A DNA stretch of 21,980 nt, taken from assembly GCF_900543425.1 (NCBI RefSeq), contig NZ_UQRQ01000036.1, forward strand, positions 1 to 21,980, written 5' to 3'. Both the position numbers and the translations under genes were made by a program. This DNA comes from an uncultured Sanguibacteroides sp. (GTDB taxonomy: Bacteria; Bacteroidota; Bacteroidia; Bacteroidales; Marinifilaceae). Every line of letters starts with the position of its first letter. The stretch's first letter is position 1. Of this stretch, positions 15,663 to 21,980 are shown piece after piece. Under the pieces are notes generated by a model. That model did not search any database. It was not told the origin of the DNA and saw nothing but the letters and a program-made list of their open reading frames with translations.

Positions 15663-16442
15663 ATGAAAGGGAAATTAAATATAGCTATTATACAAGCCCG
15701 GTTAGCGTGGGAAAACGTTCCTGAAAATTTAAGGCGTTTTGACGAGCGGATAGAGCGTGTGACAGGGGCGGAGGTAATTGTTTTGCCGGAGATGTTTTCT
15801 TCCGGTTTTACCATGCAGGGTAAGGAGAAAATAGCTCCTTTTTACGAGGAGACTTATTCGAAATTGTTGGAATGGGCTTCCCGGAAGAAAGCTTTGATTA
15901 TGGGATCGGTTATTTTCCGGGAGGAGGAACGTTTTTATAATCGTTTGTTGGCTGTTTTCCCTGATGGAAGGGTGGAGTGGTATGATAAGCGGCATTGTTT
16001 TACGATGGGAGGCGAAGATAAGCATTTTACGCCCGGGGATAAGAGATTACTTCTTGAATACGAGGGGGTAAAAATAGCCCCTTTCATATGTTACGATTTG
16101 CGTTTTCCGGTGTGGAGCCGGAATACGGAAATGTACGATATGGCTGTTTATGTGGCCAATTGGCCTGCGGTTCGACGGGAACCGTGGCAAATATTGTTGC
16201 GGGCAAGGGCGGTGGAGAATCAATGTTATGTCGTGGGTGTAAATTGTGTCGGGGAGGATGGAAACGGTATAGACTATTCCGGTGATTCTATGATTATTTC
16301 ACCCAAAGGAGAGGTTTTGATGCAATGTGAAGCCTGCCGGGATGATATCCGTCAGATGGATATTGATTTGGTCGGTTTGCAGGAGTTTCGAAAGAAGTTT
16401 CCCGTACTGGAAGACCGGGATGCCTTTGTTATCCGGAAATAA
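15663..16442 (+). CDS. Carbon-nitrogen hydrolase, omega-amidase (YafV/Nit2) type
   Basis: A 259-residue cytoplasmic member of the nitrilase superfamily. The catalytic triad is visible: E43 in LPEMFSSGF, K109 in YDKRHCF and C143 in FICYDLRFP. WPAVRREPWQILLRARAVEN (167-186) and GDSMIISPKGEVL (207-219) are further family blocks. The LPEMFSSGF and CYDLRFP wording matches the YafV/Nit2 branch, which hydrolyses omega-amides such as alpha-ketoglutaramate, so a repair role for glutamine-transaminase products is likely. Other nitrilase branches cannot be fully excluded. The ATG at 15663 is preferred to the TTG two codons earlier, which overlaps the preceding stop. It is the second gene of a two-gene unit with the small acyltransferase; the functional link is not obvious. 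Confidence 0.88.
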   Translation: MKGKLNIAIIQARLAWENVPENLRRFDERIERVTGAEVIVLPEMFSSGFTMQGKEKIAPFYEETYSKLLEWASRKKALIMGSVIFREEERFYNRLLAVFPDGRVEWYDKRHCFTMGGEDKHFTPGDKRLLLEYEGVKIAPFICYDLRFPVWSRNTEMYDMAVYVANWPAVRREPWQILLRARAVENQCYVVGVNCVGEDGNGIDYSGDSMIISPKGEVLMQCEACRDDIRQMDIDLVGLQEFRKKFPVLEDRDAFVIRK

Positions 16443-16453
16443 TAGTAATTTTG
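16425..16453 (+). promoter_or_regulatory. Promoter of the S9 peptidase gene
   Basis: TAATTTTG (16446-16453) matches TAnnTTTG, and TTTG (16425-16428) lies 17 bases upstream inside the end of the nitrilase gene. A start near 16460 gives a leader of about 70 bases. Confidence 0.6.
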
Positions 16454-16531
16454 CGTGCATTGTAAATCATAAGTAGTAATAATAGTTAACGGTGACGGAT
16501 TTTATATCCGGAACTATTAAAAATGTAAGAA

Positions 16532-18652
16532 ATGAAAAAAATTGGGTTAACCTTAATGGGATTCTGTATGATGTTAAGTTTGGCGGCGCAGGAAAAAATT
16601 TTGACGATGGAAGAGGCCATCGTGGGGTACCAGCTCTATCCACAGTCGAAATACATCGTATGGCAAGGAGAGAGTAATAACTATACTTATCTTTCCGATA
16701 AAAATTTGATGAGTGAGAATGCGGCCACGGGAGAAAAAAAGGTCGTATTGACAATAGAAGAGTTGAATCGGATATTGGGAACGGAATTGAAGGGATTTCC
16801 CCAGTTCTCCTGGTTGGATGAACAAACGTTAGCCGTTCGGCGTCAAGGTAAAGAGTATCAAATCGATGTGGTCGGTAAAAAGTTGAAAAATACCGTTGCA
16901 TTTCCCAAAGAGGCGGCTAATATAACCTATTGTGCCCCGGCAGAAGCTTATGCCTACACGGTAGATAATAATCTTTATTACGTCGATAAGAGAGGAAATA
17001 GTTTTGCCGTGACGGAGGATGAGGATAAAAATATCGTGAACGGGCAGTTCGTGAGCAGAAATGAATTTAATATTAACGGAGGAATATTTTGGGCACCCGA
17101 CGGAAAGAAACTGGCTTTTTATCGTAAAGACGAAAGTGAAGTAACCTCTTTTCCCTTGTTGGATATTGAAAGTCGTACGGGTACTTTACGTGAAATCAAA
17201 TACCCGATGGCCGGAATGAAATCGGAGCAGGTAAGTCTGGGTGTATACGATATGGCTTCCCAGCGTATTGTATTTTTGAATGTGGATGATTTTGGCCGGG
17301 AGCAGTATCTGACCAATATTACCTGGAGTCCTCAAGGGGATGCCATTTACGTACAGGTTGTAAACCGGGGACAGGATCATATGCGCTTGAATAAATACGA
17401 TGCTTCGACAGGTAAATTAATAGCGACTTTGTTCGAGGAAAAGTCGAATACTTACGTGGAACCTCAGGATAGATTACAGTTTGTCAACGGTTCGGATCGT
17501 TTTGTTTTCCGTACGAATAATCGGGACGGTTATTTTAATCTCTATCTGCATGACGGAAACGGAAAATTACTTAAACGTTTGACTCCGGTAGAAGCCGATG
17601 TGGAGTTTGTAGCTATGGACAAGGCGGGTAAATACGTATACTATCTGTCGTCTGAAGTCTCTCCGGTAGAGAAACAACTTTTCCGGGTAGATTTGAAAAG
17701 TGGAAAAAGAAGCCGCTTGACTTCCGCCGAAGGATGGCACATGATTAATATGAGTAGCGACTGCTCCTATTTTGTGGATAATTACAGCAGTCAATACGTT
17801 CCCCGGATTATTGATCTGGTAGCTAATAACGGGAAACAGGTGCGTCGTATTTTAACGGCAGAGAATCCGGTGAAAGATTATAAGTTCGGTGAAATTACGT
17901 TAGGTAAGATAAAGGCGGCAGACGGAAGTGATTTATACTATCGTTTGATAAAACCGATCGATTTTGATCCGAATAAGAAATATCCGGTAATTCATTATGT
18001 TTACGGAGGTCCGCATTTGCAGCTCGTAAAGAATTCTTGGAATGCTTCTTTGAGTATGTGGGAGATGTATATGGCTCAGCGGGGATACGTGGTATTTATA
18101 TTGGATAATCACGGAACACCCAACCGGGGAAAAGCTTTTGAAGATATCATTCACCGGCAATGCGGACAACAAGAGATGGCCGATCAGATGGAGGGAATTA
18201 AATTCTTAACCTCCCAGCCGTGGGTGAATGCGGATCGCATCGGAGTCCACGGGTGGAGTTACGGGGGATTTATGACCATATCGTTGATTACCAATTATCC
18301 GGATATTTATAAGGTAGCCGTGGCCGGAGGTCCTGTTATCGATTGGAAGTGGTACGAGGTGATGTATGGAGAACGCTATATGGATACTCCTCAAGAGAAT
18401 CCGGAAGGTTACGAGAAGGTAAGCCTTATTCATAAAGCGAAAGATTTAAAGGGAAAATTATTGATTTGCCAGGGAGCAGTCGATCCGGTGGTGGTATGGG
18501 AACATAGTTTGAGCTTTATCCGGGAGTGTATTAAAAATAACGTACAGGTGGATTATTTTCCATATCCGTGTGCCGAACACAATGTACGGGGAAGAGACCG
18601 GATTCATTTGATGCAGAAAGTAACGAATTATTTTGAGGATTATTTGAAATAA
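16532..18652 (+). CDS. S9B family prolyl peptidase, dipeptidyl peptidase IV-like
   Basis: A 706-residue exported serine peptidase. Residues 1-20 are a signal peptide (MKKIGLTLMGFCMMLSLAAQ) with cleavage likely after A19. Residues about 30-450 form the beta-propeller, including the DPP4-type stretch RNEFNINGGIFWAPDG (176-191), where E178 probably corresponds to a Glu that binds the substrate amino terminus, then FYRKDESEVTSFPL (196-209). The hydrolase domain (about 455-706) has YGGPH (491-495), the nucleophile elbow GWSYGGF with S576, D651 in GAVDPVV and H683 in CAEHNVRG. Bacteroidota DPP4 enzymes release X-Pro dipeptides in the periplasm to use host or dietary peptides. The gene has its own promoter and terminator. 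All catalytic residues are intact; substrate range is inferred. Confidence 0.92.
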   Translation: MKKIGLTLMGFCMMLSLAAQEKILTMEEAIVGYQLYPQSKYIVWQGESNNYTYLSDKNLMSENAATGEKKVVLTIEELNRILGTELKGFPQFSWLDEQTLAVRRQGKEYQIDVVGKKLKNTVAFPKEAANITYCAPAEAYAYTVDNNLYYVDKRGNSFAVTEDEDKNIVNGQFVSRNEFNINGGIFWAPDGKKLAFYRKDESEVTSFPLLDIESRTGTLREIKYPMAGMKSEQVSLGVYDMASQRIVFLNVDDFGREQYLTNITWSPQGDAIYVQVVNRGQDHMRLNKYDASTGKLIATLFEEKSNTYVEPQDRLQFVNGSDRFVFRTNNRDGYFNLYLHDGNGKLLKRLTPVEADVEFVAMDKAGKYVYYLSSEVSPVEKQLFRVDLKSGKRSRLTSAEGWHMINMSSDCSYFVDNYSSQYVPRIIDLVANNGKQVRRILTAENPVKDYKFGEITLGKIKAADGSDLYYRLIKPIDFDPNKKYPVIHYVYGGPHLQLVKNSWNASLSMWEMYMAQRGYVVFILDNHGTPNRGKAFEDIIHRQCGQQEMADQMEGIKFLTSQPWVNADRIGVHGWSYGGFMTISLITNYPDIYKVAVAGGPVIDWKWYEVMYGERYMDTPQENPEGYEKVSLIHKAKDLKGKLLICQGAVDPVVVWEHSLSFIRECIKNNVQVDYFPYPCAEHNVRGRDRIHLMQKVTNYFEDYLK

Positions 18653-18659
18653 AACAGGG

Positions 18660-18692
18660 AACAGGAGCCAAATGCTGGCTCCTGTTTTTTTT
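18660..18692 (+). terminator. Rho-independent terminator after the S9 peptidase gene
   Basis: AACAGGAGCCA (18660-18670) pairs perfectly with TGGCTCCTGTT (18676-18686) around a five-base loop, followed by a run of eight T. It begins seven bases after the stop. Confidence 0.92.
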
Positions 18693-18693
18693 G

Positions 18694-18839
18694 GGAATTG
18701 AAATTTTGCCATCCCATAATTTTTATTTTTAGTTTGTTTATGAATTAATAGCACCGCTGGTGGAATTGAAATAATGGATTTCGGTCCATTCCGGTGAGGG
18801 AATAACAGGAATTAATAGTACCGATAGCGGAATTAAAAT
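18694..18839 (+). repeat. Spaced imperfect repeats upstream of trmD
   Basis: Two 31-base imperfect copies lie at 18742-18772 and 18809-18839 (26 of 31 bases identical by eye), each starting GAATTAATAG and ending GGAATT[G/A]AAAT. A third, partial match to the terminal GGAATTGAAAT lies at 18694-18704. The three ends are spaced 68 and 67 bases apart. Between the two full copies AATGGA (18773-18778) and TCCATT (18785-18790) can form a small hairpin. No open frame is evident. The function is unknown. Confidence 0.6.
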
Positions 18840-18865
18840 CCTTGAGTTATCAGAGTAAGGAGTAG

Positions 18866-18900
18866 ATACTTATAAGTATTCGGGGTTGGTGGTATATTTG
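18866..18900 (+). promoter_or_regulatory. Palindrome next to an upstream -7 box
   Basis: ATACTTATAAGTAT (18866-18879) is a perfect 14-bp palindrome. It lies 13 bases before TATATTTG (18893-18900), an exact -7 match, so it would cover the -33 region of that promoter and is placed like an operator. Transcripts from here would start near 18907 and run about 100 bases to trmD. Confidence 0.45.
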
Positions 18901-18963
18901 TAACATGATTTTGTTTTGCGGAGAGTATTGGGGTATGTTCTTTAGAGTCTATGACTTTATCCT

Positions 18964-18971
18964 TATATTTG
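18964..18971 (+). promoter_or_regulatory. Proximal trmD promoter (-7 box)
   Basis: TATATTTG again matches TAnnTTTG exactly, 42 bases before the trmD ATG. The -33 position carries only TTTAG (18941-18945). Together with the box at 18893 it suggests two tandem promoters for trmD. Confidence 0.55.
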
Positions 18972-19013
18972 TCGCGAAATAGAAAATTATTTTCAACGTT
19001 CAATTTTTAATGT

Positions 19014-19706
19014 ATGCGTATCGATATTTTAAGTGTAGTACCGGAATTATTGGAGAGTCCGTTAAATCATTCCATTATTAAGCGGGCAAAAGAAAAGGGA
19101 ATCGTGGAGATTTTTATCCATAATATCCGGGATTGGTCGAAGGACAAACACCGGAAGGTGGATGATTACTCGTTCGGGGGAGATGCCGGATTGGTTATGA
19201 TGATTCAACCGGTTTTTGATTGCATTCGGGAGTTGACTTCCCAGCGTCGTTACGACGAGATTATCTATACGGCTCCGGATGCGCCGACGTTTAATCAAAA
19301 AATAGCGAACGAATTGTCGTTGAAAGAGAATATTATGATTCTTTGCGGACATTATAAAGGAATAGATCAGCGAATTCGGGATTATCTGGTTACCCGGGAA
19401 ATTTCTGTCGGAGATTATGTACTGACGGGAGGGGAGTTGCCTGCTTGTATTATGACCGATGCCATTGTACGTTTAATTCCGGGTGCGATGAATGATGAGA
19501 GTTCGGCATTGAGTGATTCGTTTCAGGATAATTTGCTGGCACCTCCTGTTTATACCCGTCCGGCGGATTTTAACGGGTGGAAAGTGCCGGAGGTGTTACT
19601 TTCCGGTAACCATGCCCTGATCGATGAATGGCAGGAACAGCAGGCTTACGAACGAACCAGACTGTTGCGTCCGGATTTGCTGGAAGAAAATGAGTTTCCA
19701 GAGTAA
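19014..19706 (+). CDS. trmD: tRNA (guanine37-N1)-methyltransferase
   Basis: TrmD methylates N1 of G37 next to the anticodon, using S-adenosylmethionine, and so prevents +1 frameshifting. The 230-residue protein has the SPOUT trefoil knot: ILCGHYKGIDQRI (109-121) and SVGDYVLTGGELPA (131-144), plus FGGDAGLVMMIQPVFD (54-69) in place of the more common FGGGPGM wording. D168 in ALSDSF is the expected catalytic aspartate, followed by PPVYTRP. Length is normal for the family (about 230-250). Unlike many bacteria, it is not in an rpsP-rimM-trmD-rplS operon here; it stands alone between two long gaps. ATG 19014 begins the usual MRIDILSV N-terminus. Confidence 0.97.
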   Translation: MRIDILSVVPELLESPLNHSIIKRAKEKGIVEIFIHNIRDWSKDKHRKVDDYSFGGDAGLVMMIQPVFDCIRELTSQRRYDEIIYTAPDAPTFNQKIANELSLKENIMILCGHYKGIDQRIRDYLVTREISVGDYVLTGGELPACIMTDAIVRLIPGAMNDESSALSDSFQDNLLAPPVYTRPADFNGWKVPEVLLSGNHALIDEWQEQQAYERTRLLRPDLLEENEFPE

Positions 19707-19930
19707 ACCCGTTTTACCGCATCCGTGTAGAGGGCCTGTCCTTCATAGGCTCCGTTTCCGGATAATACGATTTTATTTTCTCCTCGCGTGAAATTTATAC
19801 CAATAGAATAGATTCGATCGGAGTTTTCGGATCGAATGACGGGATGGTTGGGAAGACGTTTGACGAGTGCCGTCGATAAAATCGTTTTTTGAGTACCACT
19901 TTTTTGTAAAATCCATTGTAAGCTAAAGAT
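19646..19930 (-). pseudogene. Possible decayed gene remnant antisense to the trmD-rpsA gap
   Basis: The minus strand is open for 95 codons between stops, from 19930 to TAA at 19646-19648, but has no ATG or plausible start. Its middle reads like protein (for example SIGINFTRGENKIVLSGNGA, then YEGQALYTDAVKRV), and the base composition is less AT-rich than other gaps here. The last 20 or so codons run antisense to the trmD 3' end. This could be a relic of a lost gene or chance; I do not recognise a family. Confidence 0.3.
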
Positions 19931-19945
19931 TTATTTGTATTTTTG
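19916..19945 (+). promoter_or_regulatory. rpsA promoter
   Basis: TATTTTTG (19938-19945) matches TAnnTTTG and TTG (19916-19918) lies 19 bases upstream, the same arrangement as before rplU. A start near 19952 excludes the TTG-initiated extension at 19935. Confidence 0.72.
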
Positions 19946-19967
19946 CGCCCGTTATTTGGAAAACATA

Positions 19968-21869
19968 ATGTCTAATTTATTAGCAGAGAAAGAATTAATC
20001 ATGACAGAAGAACAAAAAGAAGTGCAAGTAGAACTTGCAAAAGAAGAAGTAAAGAAAACGGCGCCGGTAGTGGCAACTGCTGAGGCTGATGAGGATTTTG
20101 ATTGGGAGGCTTATGCGAATGATGATGTAATTTCTGCATCGGAAAAAGAAGAATTGGCGAAGAAATACGCAGACACTCTTTCTTCCGTGGTGGAAAAAGA
20201 GGTAGTTGAGGGTACTGTTATCTCTATGAACAAGAGAGAGGTAGTGGTAAACATCGGTTACAAATCTGACGGTATTATCTCGTTGAATGAATTCCGTTAC
20301 AATCCGGAATTAAAAGTGGGCGACAAAGTAGAAGTATACGTTGAAACCCAGGAAGATAAAAAAGGTCAGCTAACTTTATCTCATAAAAAAGCAAGAGCTT
20401 TACGTAGCTGGGATCGCGTGAACTCGGCATTGGATAATGATGAGGTAATTAAAGGTTTTGTAAAATGTCGTACGAAGGGTGGTATGATCGTGGATGTATT
20501 TGGTATCGAGGCATTTTTGCCGGGATCTCAGATCGACGTGAAACCGATTCGCGATTACGATGTATACGTGGGTAAAACCATGGAATTCAAGGTGGTTAAA
20601 ATCAACCAAGAATTCAAAAACGTTGTTGTTTCTCATAAAGCTCTTATTGAAGCCGAGTTGGAACAACAGAAGAAGGATATTATTTCTAAATTGGAAAAAG
20701 GACAGGTACTTGAAGGTACTGTTAAGAATATTACCTCTTACGGAGTATTCATCGACTTGGGCGGTGTAGACGGATTGATTCATATTACGGACCTTTCTTG
20801 GGGTCGCGTAAACCATCCGAACGAAATCGTTCAATTGGATCAGAAGTTGAATGTGGTTATCCTTGACTTCGATGATGAAAAGAAACGTATTGCTTTAGGT
20901 TTGAAACAATTGACTCCGCATCCGTGGGATGCCTTGAGTGCAGACTTGAAGGTTGGTGACCGCGTGAAGGGTAAGGTAGTTGTTATGGCAGATTACGGTG
21001 CCTTCGTAGAGATTGCTCCGGGTGTAGAAGGACTGATCCACGTATCGGAAATGTCTTGGTCTCAACACTTGCGTTCTGCTCAAGATTTCATGAAAGTGGG
21101 CGATGAAGTAGAAGCCGTTATTCTTACCTTGGATCGTGACGAGAGAAAGATGTCTTTGGGTATCAAACAATTGAAAAATGATCCTTGGCAGAATATCGAA
21201 GAGAAATATGCCGTGGGAACAAAACATAAAGCTATCGTTCGTAATTTCACTAACTTCGGAGTATTCGTGGAAATTGAAGAGGGTGTTGACGGATTAATCC
21301 ATATCTCCGATCTTTCTTGGACGAAGAAAGTGAAACATCCGGCAGAATTTACTCAGATCGGAGCTGAAATCGATGTGGTTGTTCTCGAAATAGACAAAGA
21401 AAACAGAAGATTGAGCTTAGGTCACAAACAATTGGAAGAGAATCCTTGGGATGTATTTGAAACCATCTTTACCGTTGATTCTATCCACGAAGGAACGATT
21501 ACCGAAATTTTCGATAAGGGAGCAGTTATCGCATTACCTTACGGGGTTGAAGGTTTCGCTACTCCTCGCCATTTAGTGAAAGAAGACGGATCTCAGGCTC
21601 AAGTGGATGAAAAATTACCGTTCAAAGTAATTGAATTCAACAAGGGAGCAAAACGGATTATTCTTTCTCATTCCCGTATCTTTGAGGATGAGCAAAAAGC
21701 TGTAGAAACGGCCAAAAGAAAAGACGAAGCTCAAACCACGAAAAAAGCCGTTAAGAAAGTAAAAGAAAAACTGGAAAAAACGACTTTAGGAGATATCACC
21801 GAGTTGGCTGCCCTGAAAGATCAAATGGAAGCAAAAGCTGAAGAAGAGGCTAAAAACGAAGAGGCATAA
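19968..21869 (+). CDS. rpsA: 30S ribosomal protein S1
   Basis: S1 binds single-stranded mRNA and helps load it on the 30S subunit, which matters in Bacteroidota where Shine-Dalgarno pairing is weak. From ATG 19968 the protein has 633 residues: an acidic N-terminal stretch (about 12-70), six S1 RNA-binding domains (about 77-140, 157-224, 242-314, 327-400, 414-487 and 501-570) and a lysine/glutamate-rich tail (575-633). Domains 3 to 5 carry the best-conserved wording, such as GVFIDLGGVDGLIHITDLSW and its repeats. ATG 20001 (MTEEQKE) is an alternative start, giving 622 residues; the longer frame from TTG 19935 would cross the promoter. rnz follows after seven bases. Confidence 0.97.
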   Translation: MSNLLAEKELIMTEEQKEVQVELAKEEVKKTAPVVATAEADEDFDWEAYANDDVISASEKEELAKKYADTLSSVVEKEVVEGTVISMNKREVVVNIGYKSDGIISLNEFRYNPELKVGDKVEVYVETQEDKKGQLTLSHKKARALRSWDRVNSALDNDEVIKGFVKCRTKGGMIVDVFGIEAFLPGSQIDVKPIRDYDVYVGKTMEFKVVKINQEFKNVVVSHKALIEAELEQQKKDIISKLEKGQVLEGTVKNITSYGVFIDLGGVDGLIHITDLSWGRVNHPNEIVQLDQKLNVVILDFDDEKKRIALGLKQLTPHPWDALSADLKVGDRVKGKVVVMADYGAFVEIAPGVEGLIHVSEMSWSQHLRSAQDFMKVGDEVEAVILTLDRDERKMSLGIKQLKNDPWQNIEEKYAVGTKHKAIVRNFTNFGVFVEIEEGVDGLIHISDLSWTKKVKHPAEFTQIGAEIDVVVLEIDKENRRLSLGHKQLEENPWDVFETIFTVDSIHEGTITEIFDKGAVIALPYGVEGFATPRHLVKEDGSQAQVDEKLPFKVIEFNKGAKRIILSHSRIFEDEQKAVETAKRKDEAQTTKKAVKKVKEKLEKTTLGDITELAALKDQMEAKAEEEAKNEEA

Positions 21870-21876
21870 TTGATTC

Positions 21877-21980
21877 GTGAAATTTGAATTAACCATATTG
21901 GGGTGCGGTTCTGCCGTACCCACTCTTCAAAGAAATGCTGCCGCTCAGGTACTTAATGTACTTGAGCGGTACTTTCTTAT
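21877..21980 (+). CDS. rnz: Ribonuclease Z (5' part)
   Basis: The window ends 34 codons into a gene whose product begins (V/M)KFELTILGCGSAVPTLQRN, then AAQVLNVLERYFL. This is the N-terminus of RNase Z, the metallo-beta-lactamase-fold nuclease that cuts the 3' trailer from tRNA precursors; the GCGSAVPT turn is characteristic. The zinc motif HXHXDH lies beyond the window. The start is GTG at 21877, seven bases after the rpsA stop, with no in-frame ATG nearby, so translation is probably coupled to rpsA. The rpsA-rnz order is known in Bacteroidales. Confidence 0.88.
   Translation, partial: MKFELTILGCGSAVPTLQRNAAAQVLNVLERYFL

Noticed and set aside
16467..16901. 144-codon minus-strand frame over the start of the S9 peptidase gene
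   Set aside because: It overlaps the promoter and signal peptide of an intact gene, and its translation shows no recognisable motif.
18694..18839. CRISPR array
   Set aside because: Only two full copies with five mismatches and one partial copy, spacing shorter and units more divergent than expected, and no cas genes.
19935..19967. TTG start extending S1 by 11 residues
   Set aside because: It overlaps the rpsA -7 box at 19938-19945.

Overview
The window reads as an ordinary chromosomal segment of a Bacteroidota member, most likely order Bacteroidales. Three things point there. Promoters have the Bacteroides-type -7 element TAnnTTTG, and Shine-Dalgarno sequences are absent or weak. The proteins include lineage-typical families: a large LepB with an insertion, a PIN-PhoH protein, DUF4286 beside ruvC, a DPP4-type S9B peptidase, and an acyltransferase pair resembling the glycine-lipid enzymes. 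S1, L20, L21 and L27 also look Bacteroidales-like. A family such as Odoribacteraceae is possible but cannot be shown from here.

Layout. 1-2538 (+): the 3' end of rplT with its terminator, then dapB and lepB. 2608-3945 (+): a PIN-PhoH ATPase, facing a minus-strand TPR lipoprotein (4032-5723) across a shared bidirectional terminator. 5867-7728 (+): two acyltransferases, each with its own -7 box, interpreted as GlsA and GlsB of glycine-lipid synthesis. 7731-10563 (-): serS, DUF4286, ruvC and a LysE-type exporter. 10699-11304 (-): rplU-rpmA with a strong promoter, a possible structured leader and a terminator. 11578-15012 (+): a 1144-residue protein joining an ABC-2-like membrane domain, an M1-aminopeptidase-like region without HEXXH, and a golvesin-like C-terminus. 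15112-16442 (+): a small LPLAT acyltransferase and an omega-amidase-type nitrilase as an operon. 16532-18652 (+): a DPP4-like S9 peptidase. 19014-21980 (+): trmD, rpsA and the start of rnz (ribonuclease Z).

Most genes are housekeeping: lysine and cell-wall precursor synthesis, protein export, translation, recombination, tRNA modification and maturation, and membrane lipids. No tRNA, rRNA, CRISPR array, insertion sequence or phage gene was seen. The less ordinary parts are the permease/pseudo-peptidase fusion, the 361-base gap before trmD (elements repeated about every 67 bases, a 14-bp palindrome and two -7 boxes), a hairpin covering the annotated lepB start codon, and a possible decayed antisense gene between trmD and rpsA. 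Nothing here amounts to a clearly new defence or mobile system. The fusion protein is the best candidate for follow-up.
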